A stretch of 64,000 nt of DNA from Atkinsonella hypoxylon (taxonomy: Eukaryota; Ascomycota; Sordariomycetes; Hypocreales; Clavicipitaceae): NCBI GenBank assembly GCA_000729835.1, contig JFHB01000090.1, positions 1-64,000 of the forward strand, given 5' to 3'. The translations under genes and the position numbers were made by a program. Under the pieces are notes generated by a model. The model saw only the letters and a program-made list of their open reading frames with translations. It had not been told where the DNA came from and did no database searches. Positions 43,733 through 55,259 of the stretch are shown in pieces (position 1 is the stretch's first letter; every line of letters begins with the position of its first letter).

Positions 43733-46446
43733 CTATGCACCATGAAGCCACTTTTTCCATTGCACTACACGCATCTCCGACCGCCGCTCGCTCCAACTCC
43801 CTAACCGCCCACTGCCAGATCCAATATCAACAAGCGGCACCATGCTGGGCCGACCATGAGCACACTGGAAAGGGAAAGCGCATTGCGATAGGCGACGGAC
43901 AAGATTTTCACATTCGTCCAACGAGAGCTGGTCATTGAACATGATGGCGCCTAAACTGAAAACGTTAAATCCGCACATTCAAGCCGAGCGGAATGGCACT
44001 TACTGCGACATGATCTGGAGTGAAGGAGCTCCAGTATACCTTGGGGACAGTTGTGAAAGCACGACACCCATGATCTTCCAGGTATGTGTGTTGGCCGAGG
44101 TGGCATGACCCTGTCCTCGAGTTTCCATATCTCCTTACGAATCATGTCAATTACCAGCTTCGGATCGCTTTGGCATCGCTCCAGTAGAGTTGGCGGCAAT
44201 CCAGACACGGAAACCTCATGTTGTTCTAGACTTTGAGTTTGATGTGATTCTATTACGATGCCCCATGTTTGAAAATGATCCTGAATACGATGAAGGAGGG
44301 TTTTCTCCCGAGCCGAGAGTTCAAACACGATCGGTTTCCTCAGACGTTCCACCACAGCTTCAAGCCCGCGACTGCTTTGACGAAAGTACATTGACATTAG
44401 TTGCTCTAGACGGAATCTCTCATCAGCCGCGTGTTGATCGAGCATGACCAATGCCAATGATGCTCTTAATGGGACTTCTTTCGGTGCAAGTAATGGCAGT
44501 TGAAGTAGGATGAATTTTTCGTCCACCTGGCCAATGACCGTGGCCGTATCCAACGCGCGTCTTGACAAGCGTCTACTTAAACTCATGGATATTGCTTCGA
44601 AGTCAATTTTCGTATCCTGCGAGAAGAACTTGCTCTTCTGTCCGTCGCCTCTCACCTCAGCGACCGGTTCTGTGCAAGCCGCCGTCTGAGGCAATGAAGG
44701 AATCTGCGGCTCCGTGGTCTCAAACACAGGGTTTTTCCACGACTGAAGCACACCTTGGAGAAGGTCCTGGGGCTTGGGCTTGGGCTGGAACTGAAAACTT
44801 TGACAGCTTTGCGCATTTGTCGACGCGCTCAATTCTGGAGTGGGACTAGTGTTGCCAGCTCTATGGTAGTCAGTCACGACCTGTTCGCCATTTTCCCCTG
44901 AAGATTTATCATCCACATCAGTCTGTACTGCTGCTTGAGCCTGATCTACACTATCACATGGCTTCTCTAATGTTGCTTCATCCTCGTCTGCTGGACGATG
45001 GGTCGTTTTCATAGGAAGCATTTTGTTGGTTGCGGAATTATCGTTCGGTTGCTGCTCAGGGTGCTTGGAAGCGATCAGGTCTCCAACCTTGATGCGATAC
45101 CACGCGTCAAGCGGAATATATCGATTGCCAGCTGTTGAAGAATCCTTAATTTCGAGCCGATTTTTATGCCATAGGCCTGTTTGTGTTGCTTTCGGCTCCA
45201 TGTACAATTTGGAAGAGCTTCTTGTTCGCGGTGTTATCAGCTTCGCGCTCGTTTCTTGTACACATTTTGGTTGGAACCAATGTTTCTTGAGAAATCCGTA
45301 ACATGCTACCTTGAGCAAATCAATCACAGCTTGCAAGCTGTGTTGTGAGTCGCCCAAGACATCGTCCATGGCCAGTCCGTCGTACATACCCAGAAGATGA
45401 ATTTCCAGATAAAACATTGGCCATTTTTCAACGCCCTTAGTCGGCTTTAATTGTCTTTTTTCAAGCTCAGCACTCTCCAAGATACCAAAGCTTGAAGATT
45501 TGAAGATCTTGTTCACCTCCTCGAAAAGCGCATTGGTTCCAAAGTCGTTCTGGATAGGCCGAATGCCCAGGCATATGATTTGCGAACGGCGGGTTGCGAC
45601 CGGACTTGTAGAAATAGCACCTTTGATCCTCACGCGACGACTAGAAGCTGACACTGGGACCCATGATCTAGTATCCTCGCTCTGCGCCAGACCTGCTTGA
45701 ACAAAAAGTCTCGGGGTACGACAGATCAGCTCCAAATTGCCTGCTTTAAGTCTAGCTTCTCGCTTTAAGTTCGATTCTCTGAGGAATACCGATACGTGGC
45801 TTGGCCATGATAAAAGCAAGGCAGCTATTTCTTTGACAACAACATCCCATTCTCGATCGATCTTGGTGCGATCCGAGAATATGAGGCCACGTTGCTTAAC
45901 TCTGACAGGCATGGAGCCAAACAAATCGTGAACAGATACACGGGTACCATGACTAAAAGGCACGACTCGTTGGTCTGGCTGCGCCGGGATACTCCTTGCC
46001 AGCACCTTGCCGTTGTGGATGGAAAGGGCAGCGTGGGTACGACTCCGGTGATGAAGGGACGAAACTGTCATCAAGGAGAAAGTAGCCACAGATGAAATGA
46101 ATTTTCCATGGCTGCCATGGACTTGGGGATTAGGTGGCTGTTTAGATGTATCTACAAATGTGGGTTAGCTTGCCTTCCTATTCCGTAGATGGCTCATTGA
46201 GATGGGATACAAACGATGCAATTTTCCTAGTCCACCGCTCTCTTCAAATTCGCAGAGCTCAATGCCGATACCATCGTCCTCGACGACACAGTTGCCCAGC
46301 AGATAATCGAGGTGAATGTTGACCTTGGAGGAATTCGCATCTAAAGCGTTTGTCAAGAGACCGCAGGCCACGTCGTTCAAAGAAGTGACAGCAGCAGAGG
46401 AACTGATCTTATCGATGACACCTTTTGTCAGCGGTCTAATGGACAT
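43733..46446 (-). CDS. mlh3: DNA mismatch repair protein Mlh3 (MutL family)
   Basis: Three exons on the minus strand: 46446-46215, 46151-44004 and 43950-43733, encoding 865 residues. Intron 1 (63 bases) uses the unusual donor GTTTGT; intron 2 (53 bases) uses GTAAGT and TTTAG. The N-terminus is a GHKL ATPase: LLTNALDANS (motif I region), VVEDDGIGIE (motif II) and ESGGLGKLHHTSK across the first intron. The C-terminus holds DQHAADERFRLE at about residue 649, matching the metal-binding endonuclease motif DQHA-x2-E-x4-E of MutL-alpha and MutL-gamma nucleases, and ends with HSRSCRS-AIMFNDQLS and CAFPFQCAHGRPSMVPL, family-typical blocks. Mlh3 pairs with Mlh1 to make the nuclease that resolves meiotic crossovers. 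Where MutL proteins usually have the catalytic ELVxN, this one has GLLTN, so the ATPase glutamate is replaced by glycine. Confidence 0.92.
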
Positions 46447-47562
46447 GATACACGCGCCTCATGTTGTCAACCAATGTTGGATTCGACGCGCCGAGCTACA
46501 ACGGCAATCTCGCAGCTGATGTCGAAAGCAGGATAGGATGGATCTGACGTCGACAAGTGGAGGGTGGAGGAAACAAGCATTGGAAGCCCTGATGGGTGGG
46601 GCTGGGGCTGGAGCTCCGGGGGCGGCCCACTGGCGGCTCTGTGACGAAACATTGAAGGCAATAATGTTGCCTGCCTGCGCTGGGGTTTACAGTAGGGTGC
46701 CTGCCTGTGGTGGTGTTGGGGATTGGGTGTAGGGGCCCTGGGAGTACAATTATAGGCGGAATAGGGGGGCAATAGGGCGGATAGAGTACTACCAGTGGGC
46801 TCAGCCGTACGCTGTTATTCGGCCCAGATAGAAATTCATCCAACACAATACCATACAATGCCCATGCCATGCAATGCGATGACGTTGACGAGAAGCACCA
46901 CGTTTATAATTACCTAGACAGATACCTGTCATTATTACGTAGATACCTGATGGTACGGAGTATGTCTCAATCAGATCAGTTGATGTCAACGTCTCAGTGC
47001 CGGCCGATACCAAACATGGCTAGCACTGGCTCAGCACATGGTGCCTAATGTAGAGCGCTCAAGCCCGACTCATCCGTCCGTTGCCTTCCTTCACATTCCA
47101 TCCCACGATTCAAGAATACAATAGTAATCAGCACCCTCGCGCGTTGCGATAACTACCCACCTAGCTAACTTGCTGCTTGGTTATCGCCTCATCCAGCGTT
47201 TTTGACAGCCCTAATTTTTTTGGCAAGAGCCTCCGCGAACAAATGTCTAATCAATATTGGACATTCGGATCTCCTTGACCTTTGACAGATACACAGACGA
47301 TCACATCGGCCCATACAAAGCGCCCGATACCAACAGCAAGGGCCTCCTTCCTTAGCCCAGGCCAATGCAAGCCTGCTACGACCTTAGCTTGCATCTTCTA
47401 TCGTTTATGACACGCTAGTCTTGGTGCCACTCGCGGCAGATGGTAGTCAGTCATTCGCTTCGAAATCAACCGCCACTGCCTGAAAATCAGTGTCCAGCAG
47501 CCGTGTCGTCACAACACACACTCATCTTATATTCGTAACCGTCAAGCATTCGGCGCTTTGCG
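46447..47562. promoter_or_regulatory. Shared 1.1 kb region between divergent genes
   Basis: Mlh3 (minus) and the conserved serine-rich gene (plus) start at its two ends, so both promoters must lie here. TACGGAGTA is at 46954-46962. No conserved site is named with confidence. Confidence 0.5.
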
Positions 47563-48791
47563 ATGACAGCGACCGACCTGATCAATGAGACACATGGTAC
47601 GCCTCTTGGGAACTGACTCTCAAACTATGGAGAACAGTCCACACTGACGTATCCGCAGACCGACAGGTGCATCGACGGCGGCCATTCACAACATGGGTCA
47701 AGAAATTAGCAAACTTCAAATCTTCCTCGGACGGCGATCGCTCAAAGCGTCATATGAGGAAGAAGCGTGGGCATAAACTGAACAATCCATATCCTCAGTC
47801 GGGCCATATAAGCGAGAATCATGACAACCACGTGGTCAACGGCAGCACCGGGAACCGCAGATGTACCAACGGCACAAGCTCGCACTCCTTCACGACTGCT
47901 CGAACTGGAAGCGCTACATCGCTCGGACGCACCGCCCATAGCTCTGTGGACGGCATCGCCCCGACGACTGTCGGTGCCAGAAGCACGGCATGCACAATTA
48001 GTACAGAGAATGAGGCACCACGGTCTTTGGCTCCAAGCCATGGAGCCGCCAGCTCCCTCGCAGGCACGAGTCGCACCATCGGTGGCGGGATAGACGGCCG
48101 AAGAGGATATGATAGCACCTTTTCCAGCCCAGCACCCTCTGTGCAATCTTTGACGACGACTCTGACGACTATACAATCGGCAGCTCCAACCGGTCAGATG
48201 CCTTACCTTCAGGCACCACAGAGCAACAACACAAACACACAATCCATTCAGTTCAGTCAACCTTTTCCCACAGCTTATCCGGCATCTGCTATCCCCGCTC
48301 ATCTGGCGCCGAACAGTAACCCGACATCCTATACAACGGCCACCGCAAATAACTTGTTGACTGACAACGCCTCCATATTGACGCTGGCTTCCTCCAGCAA
48401 GCGCCGACGCCGCCGCTCAATGGACACGGACGCATCAGTTCGAGCCTTGGCCCCCTCGTCTCTCTGGGGTGGCAGCCGCGAGAGTCTTCCTCTCAGTGTG
48501 CTCAGCGCCAACATTGACCAAGCCGGAATGCCAGCAACTCCAGGTTTGCCCGCAAGCAGCTCCCGCCTGGGACAGGAAAGAAACAGCATCTACTCTGCCG
48601 CGGGTGTTGCCCTGGCTATCACCAACGAACGAAATAGTATGCTTACCAAGCAAGGTGACGGATCTAGTGTTCGAAGTGGACGTCTCGGACACGGAAGACC
48701 GGACAGTATTAGTGGAGGTATTATCGGTGTAACAAGTCCGTTGGCTGCCCCGCGGGAGGCATCTGAAGGGAAGACAGCCAAGGAGGATTAG
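47563..48791 (+). CDS. Conserved fungal serine-rich protein of unknown function
   Basis: Two exons, 47563-47596 and 47659-48791, with a 62-base intron (GTACGC donor, CGCAG acceptor), giving 388 residues starting MTATDLINETHDRQVHRRRP. The protein is low-complexity and Ser/Thr/Gly-rich, with basic patches (RSKRHMRKKRGHK, SSKRRRRRS), no membrane segment and no enzyme motif. The stretch NASILTLASSSKRRRRRSMD together with RALAPSSLWGGSRESLPLS is unusually ordered for such a protein and in my memory is conserved across filamentous ascomycetes, in proteins often labelled only as hypothetical. It also has SMLTKQGDGSSVRSGRLGHG near the end. Basic clusters suggest nuclear location or membrane-phosphate binding; this is inference. 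The first exon was chosen by phase and the DRQVHRRRP continuation. Confidence 0.75.
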
Positions 48792-49416
48792 ATGGGAGGT
48801 GTCAGCAGGGGCAGAATGTGAGGGACACAGTGAGAGGCAGAGCTGAAATGATTGAACGAATCGTCACGGCGTTGTATTCACAGAGGGAGTGTCATTTTGT
48901 TTATATGGAGTTGGGAAGTTTTTTCTTTTTCTTTTCAAAGTGGTATTGGAACGGAGTGGGCAAGCGTGGCATACAAGATACCCAGTGTCCAGAGGGACTG
49001 CCATTAAATTTACTAGATTTCGCAGTCATCTTAGTCTCTTTTCTATTAGCTACAATGTCAAAGCAGTTGCCGAATGAAATAAACAAGATCGTACCAACAA
49101 GCTGTTGGATGCCTGGCATTGGAGCAGCATTGAGTTCCGTTCAGAATCCCGCCAAACACATTCAGACCAGTCAGATGGGTACTTTTATGAGATCAGGTGG
49201 TGGTAACACTGGCGGGGCAGAGAGCAGGCAAGAGCTTTCACCAGCTCCGGCTACACACGATCGCTGTCTGTCACTTCGTTCCGTCCCACCACGTCATCGT
49301 GCCTCGCAACCTCGGAGCTGCATCTATCAACAGATTGCGAGTGCAGTACCTGCACAACGCCTTGCTCTATCTGCTTAGGCCCCGAAGCAGCGACCACCAA
49401 CAACTGATGCGTCAGC
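48792..49416. other. Intergenic region, no gene seen
   Basis: 3' side of the serine-rich gene and promoter of vps11. Long frames here (48818-49378) show no homology and are probably chance. Confidence 0.4.
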
Positions 49417-52400
49417 ATGGCGATTTCGGTATGCGATCTCAAGCCCTCAGAGGCCAAAGAGCACCCACGGCTTTTGCACAAGCGCGTGCGCTAACCATCC
49501 ACAGTGGAAGTCGTTCGACTTCTTCGAAGTGTCCCAAGTGTCCCTTACCGATGACGATACCCGCCATCTGTTCGAAAGCAACGAGATATCCAGCATTTGC
49601 GCAGGCTCTGACAGCTTGTTCATTGGCGCCAATGACGGAACTGTCTGCATCATCGGCAAGAGCTGGAAAGTCGTCAGGAAGTTCCAGGCCCACGAGGCCG
49701 GCCGAGTTACTCACATGCGCCAAGTCGAGGGAACGAGCCTACTCATCACCGTCGCCGAAGACTTGAGCAGCGAGCCTGTTTTGAAAGCATGGGCTCTGGA
49801 CAAGCTTGTCAAAAAGACAAACATGCCTACCTGCCTTAGCACCCTGACTATCAACAACGGCAGACGACAGTTCCCAATCTCTGCATTCGCCGCATCGGAC
49901 GACTTGTCACAAATCGTAGCCGGTTTTGGAAACGGATCCGTTACTGTGATCCGTGGTGACCTTATTCATGACCTGGGTACGAAGCAGAGGATAGTGTATG
50001 AATCGGAGGAACCGGTGACGGGGGTCCAGCTTACGACGGATGAGAAGCTTACTACGCTGTTCATCTCTACGACGACACGGATCCTCAGACTAGGCTTGTC
50101 AAGGAAAGGTCAGGGGCTGCCTCCTAAGACCGTCGAAGACATGGGCTGTGCATGGGGTTGCATGGCACTCAATCAGGAGACGGGCGAGGTGGTCGTGGCG
50201 AGAGACGATGCCATTTATACCTATTCACTTGATGGGCGAGGACCACCCAAGGCATACGAGTCTCCCAAAACAATGATTTCCGTATATAATAATTATGTGG
50301 CGCTCAAGTGTCCACCGTCAGGAATGACGGGTAGAGACCAGGACAGTATGCGGCGACGGTTTGGGGGCAGCGCAAACGATGACCTGTTCAACGTGACGAC
50401 ATTTGTTCTGCTCGAACCGAACTTGAGAATTATTGCGCATTCGGAGACGATGTTATCACCAGTGAGATTTATCTTTGACGTCTGGGGAGATTTGTACACT
50501 ATGTCTGAAGAAGGCAAGGTACGTGTAAATGATATCCCACGTCTGCATGTTTGGCTGACTGATTTTTTTTGTTCCATTTTGTAAGGTGTATCAATATCAT
50601 GAGAAGCCTCTGCAGCAGAGACTTGGAATGTTGTACCAGCGCAATATGTTCCATCTTGCTATTGAGTTGGCGCAGAGCTCGGGAATGGACGGTCAGCAAC
50701 AGACTGTTATATATCGCAAGTTTGGAGACCACTTGTATCAAAAGGCGGATTATGATGGAGCAATGGTGCAGTACATTCGCGCTATTGACACCACAGAGCC
50801 GTCTCAGGTCATTCGCAAGGTGTGTTTTCAAACCTCCCGCCCCCCCTTCTTCTTTTTTTTTGTCTTGCCTCTTTGTCTACGCTAGAATGAGGAGGAGGAT
50901 GGCTTAGGATGGTTTCTCACCTTTTTAGTTTCTCGATACACAACGCATACACAACCTCATTCAATACCTAGAACAGCTGCATGAACATCGAATGGCCTCT
51001 GCCGATCACACAACCCTGCTGCTCAATTGCTATGCCAAGTTAAAGGACATTGAAAAGCTCGAAAAGTTTATCAAGTCGCCGGGAGATTTAAAATTCGATT
51101 TGGATACGGCCATCGCAATGTGTAGGCAGGGAGGTTATTTTGAGCAGGCCGCCTATCTTGCTAGAAGACACGGTGAAACAGAGCTGGTTGTAGACATTCT
51201 CATTGAAGACTCTAAGAGCTACGCTGAGGCACTTGACTATATTTGGCGTCAGGACCCTGAAGTGGTAAGTAGCCATCTGCAATCACAGGCTTTCGTTTTC
51301 TGGATCCTCATTGTCGGTAGGCATACCCTTGCATGAAAAAATATGCTCGGGTTCTCATTGAACACTGCCCGAAAGAGGCCACAGAAATTTTCGTACTCTA
51401 CTACACAGGCAGATTTCGACCGAGGAAAACGGTGGTAACAGTTGCGGGCGAGTCAACATCAGCAGCTGGCTTCACGTCTGGTGCCGCAAGTGCAGTGCAA
51501 AACCTTTCCAACTATCTCCCCCTCCCGTACTTGAATACGTCATCAGGTGCTACGCCAGGCACGCCCAGCGACAACAAGCAAATAACGCAAAATGGCCTTC
51601 CATTGAATGAGGAGGACCATCCTTCCTCAAAATACACCGTACCGGCGCCCCGAACGGCATTCTCATCATTCATCGATCACCCGGATGAGTTTATAACATT
51701 TCTTGAAGCATGCCTCGAGGGGGAAGACTTGAAGCCCGCCGACAGGTCTGATCTCTACACCACGTTGTTCGAAATGTATTTATACAAAGCAGGCGAGAAG
51801 AAGGGACATCATCGCGAAGAATGGGAAGCGAAGGCGAAGAAACTGATCGAGGGCGAGCATGTGCCAATGGAGAGCTCCAGCGTACTCCTCCTCTCGGACA
51901 TTTCCAATTTCAGAGACGGTACAGTTTTGGTCAAAGAGCAGGCAGGCCTTCTCTTTGACATATTCCGATCCTACACTTCAGCGAAAGATACAAGAGGCGC
52001 CATCAGAGCACTGCGAAAGTACGGACCAGATGAACCACAATTATACCCATCAGCCCTAGCATATCTCACCTCCGACCCACGCATCCTCGAAGAAGCCGGC
52101 CCTGATGAATTAGCCGACGTACTGGCCAAAATAGACAAAGATGGCCTTATGGCACCCCTCCAAGTCATTCAAACGCTTGTTGGCCAGTCCTCGGGCGGCG
52201 GCGTTGCAAGAATGGGCGTGATAAAACCCTACCTCCAAGACACCATTATTCGCGAACGAAAAGAAATAGAAGAAAATCGAAGGCAAATCGAAACCCTGCG
52301 CGATGACACGGAGAAACGCAGAGCTGAGATTGTGGACCTGGGGTCCAAGCCCGCTGTCTTTCAGGCGACGCGGTGTTCAGACTGCAGCCAGGGACTCGAT

Positions 52401-52661
52401 TTACCGGCCGTGCATTTCCTGTGCAAGCACAGCTTCCATCAGCGGTGTTTAAGGCGTGGTGAGGACGATGACGACGTGGAGTGCCCGCAGTGCGCCGGGG
52501 GGAATGATCTGATTCGGAAGATGAGGGAGGAGCAGCGTAAGGCGGCTGGGAAGCATGATTTATTCAGGACGGAGCTGGAGGGGAGTGACGATCGATTTGG
52601 GACGGTGGCGAAGTGGTTTGGTAGAGGGGTCATGCACGAGGAGCATAATGAGGAGCTGTAG
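49417..52661 (+). CDS. vps11: Vps11/Pep5, core subunit of CORVET and HOPS
   Basis: Five exons: 49417-49428, 49505-50518, 50586-50819, 50929-51264 and 51321-52661, with introns of 76, 67, 109 and 56 bases; the product is 978 residues. The first exon is a 12-base micro-exon (MAIS) that joins to WKSFDFFEVSQVSL, the usual Vps11 start. Residues 1-340 form a beta-propeller (ISSICAGSDSLFIGANDGTV and similar strands). An alpha-solenoid follows (LYQRNMFHLAIELAQSSG, TLLLNCYAKLKDIEKLEKFI, KSYAEALDYIWRQDPE, MKKYARVLIEHCPKEATEIF). The C-terminus is a RING-H2 domain: CSDC, then FLCKHSFHQRC, then CPQC. Vps11 is one of four class C proteins shared by the two tethering complexes that drive endosome and vacuole fusion. 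All joins are in phase. Confidence 0.93.
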
Positions 52662-55259
52662 TTTCTGCGCGCACGGTATGACCAAGTGAGATGGATAGGT
52701 ATATACTTTGGGCTGTAATAGATGGATTCTTTGGATTTCGGGAGGTTTGTGTGCTTGGGTGTGATTCTGCGTGAGCTGCATGGTGCCTAGTGTGGTTGGC
52801 ATTTTTTGAATGTCCTGCTTGCGTCGTCGTTGTGGCTCTTGTCATGCGAAGGCTGTTCCGTTGAATGATTATCGAATGCTTGCGTGGTGCTGATGTGGAA
52901 GTAGGTTGTCTGCATATATCATATACCCAGTTGTACTGGGGGAATTGATGACAACGGGTGTCGTGATGGAATGTTCTTGGAATAGAACACTAACTTTGGC
53001 CATGAAGGATTATACTGCTGTTGGCTCTCAAGTGTTAAAAATGAGTCAGTCTTCTTAATCAAATGCCGCCGTGGAAGTCATGACGAACCAATCATGACTC
53101 TCTTTTGATCTATTCTTGACCGCTATGCATCCCCGCGCACTCGCAAGCCCAAGACTCCATCAAGACCCTCATCTTCCTAGACTCAGGATTCTACGCCCCT
53201 CACGTGGGCTTCACGTTCAAATGAAAAGATCGGCAATGATTACATATCCAGGCACACGCCTCCTTTGACTGCTTGCAGCTACGAGTCTTCATCCCCTTTG
53301 ATAGGCGGGGAATCTACCTATCTTTTACCCATACATGACGATGCTCGAATGGGTGTTTCATGTCATGTACCTACAGACAGTATTCCAAGTACACTACGTA
53401 TAAAGTGCTGGACCAAATGAAGCGACCAGTAAATTGTCTGCTCTATAACCGAGGACACTCGTCAGCTAGCCGTGCAAAATCCACTAGCCTACCACCGACC
53501 GCGATCCGAGATATCAAGCAAATACGGAATATTAGACTCCCCAATCGCAACCCTTCCCGGTTCTATCTAGACCGATCCTTGAAGTACCTTTGAGTCCCGC
53601 CAGGCTTGATTGGTCAACAATCTAGGTACCTAAGGTACCTTCGCGCGCCACCCCAATTTTTGGTCAGAGCTCCGTATTGCCTAGCTACCTACGGAATAGG
53701 TAGAGAAAATGCCTGTCTTAAGGCCCTGTACTCCGTAGAGTCGGCAATTAACTATGACCGAGTTCTGACCAGTAATTTCGTGACCTGACCTGAGGGTGCT
53801 ATGGATCCTGCTTTAGCCAATGATATTATGCTTCAAAAAGTGAAAATTTCATTTCCCTGCCCTGACCCATCAGACCCATAAGACCCATAATACAGACGAA
53901 AACCCTGCCTGCACGAAAAGCTGCGCAACGCGCTGTGAATTTTTCTGCCACTTGCAAAATCTCACCGCCTACACAAGCACCTGCTATAAAACACCGACCT
54001 CGCACCCTCTCTTTTAGTTTTTTTTCTTTCCTTTCTTCTTCACGTCGACAATACTTCAGTATGTGCACCCATAATACAAACCCTTCTCAACATCTCAACA
54101 CGTTTCAGCAGCCTCTAACACCCATTCCAGAAGAATCATTTCTATAGTATTCGACCTCCTCTTGGTTTCCCAAAGAAGCCACAGAATCCACCCTGGTTGA
54201 TGACTGTATATCCACGACACCCTAGAGTGAAAGCTATGGTCCTCTCGATCTGTCCGCAAGGACGGCGGTCGCTGGCTTCAGCCAAGGCTGTATAGAGAGA
54301 TGTTCCCTGATGGCCATGGCAACATGGTCGGGAAGCTTTTGATGATCTCGACCCTTTGCGTGGTTCTGCCTTAGGGCGCATGCATGGGGTGGGTGTTGAT
54401 GGACGTCTGACAGGTTTTTTTTTTCCATCTTTTCATCGCGGTCTCGGCTTGGTCGGGCGTGAAGAAGAGTTGTCAAAGATAGACACGGCGATTGTGTGGA
54501 CACCGGATAATGGTTGTCCTTGAAAAAAAGTTTACCTACTTGAGGCTATCAGATAGGGGAAGCAATATGGGTCTAGAGGCAGCATCGTAAACCTTACCAG
54601 ACGAATTAACTTTTGAGGGCTCGTGAACCAAAGCATGGTAGCATACTTCATGACTGCATGTTGTAATTTTGTATTGCCCATGCATATACACATCCAATGT
54701 CAATCAAACACCTGACTTCCAAGCGCATAGTATAATCCCCCATGTAAATTCTCTCGGTGATTAGGCCCGTTCCTAGTGGAGAAGATGCTCTGCGGAAAAA
54801 AATTACAACATCAAAATGAAGCCGTGTGTGCATCCGTGTGTGCACCGAGACAAATTTCCAAGTACCCCACAATTTTTTTTTCAATTTCCGCTTCTGTCAG
54901 CCATTTTGTAGTCAAGCAAGAACTTCGTTTCTAGCATGCGTCCGAGGCAATCGTTTCACGTCCACAAAATGACAGGAATGGGTTAGTAGACCAACATCAA
55001 TGACGGAAGCACCATAAAACCAGTTTCTAGAATCACGAATTAACCTGCCATACCTACCTAACGATGCAATCACAATAGGAACATTCCAACTAAGCCTCCA
55101 AGTAATACTGGTGCACTCCTCCACAACAAATAATTGTCATATTTCTACCGACGCTTCGAGCATGCATCTCTACCCAGACAGTCGGTCCACAGCAAACAGT
55201 AACCCCATATGCCTATGCAATTTGTACTGGATCTCCTCCTTTGTTCCACGTCCTTCGGC
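52662..55259. other. 2.6 kb intergenic region
   Basis: Convergent spacer between vps11 and the exchanger gene. Minus-strand frames at 54142-54503 and a plus-strand frame at 53935-54147 have no recognised relatives. TACTCCGTA is at 53729-53737, close to a CTAGGTACCTAAGGTACC cluster at about 53622-53640. Confidence 0.4.

Noticed and set aside
48818..49378. 186-codon plus-strand frame between two conserved genes
   Set aside because: It overlaps the 3' UTR of one gene and promoter of the next; the amino-acid pattern is random.
54142..54503. Minus-strand frames ending GGFCGFFGKPRGGRIL
   Set aside because: Coherent for about 50 residues, but no start, no family and conflicting frames; left as uncalled.
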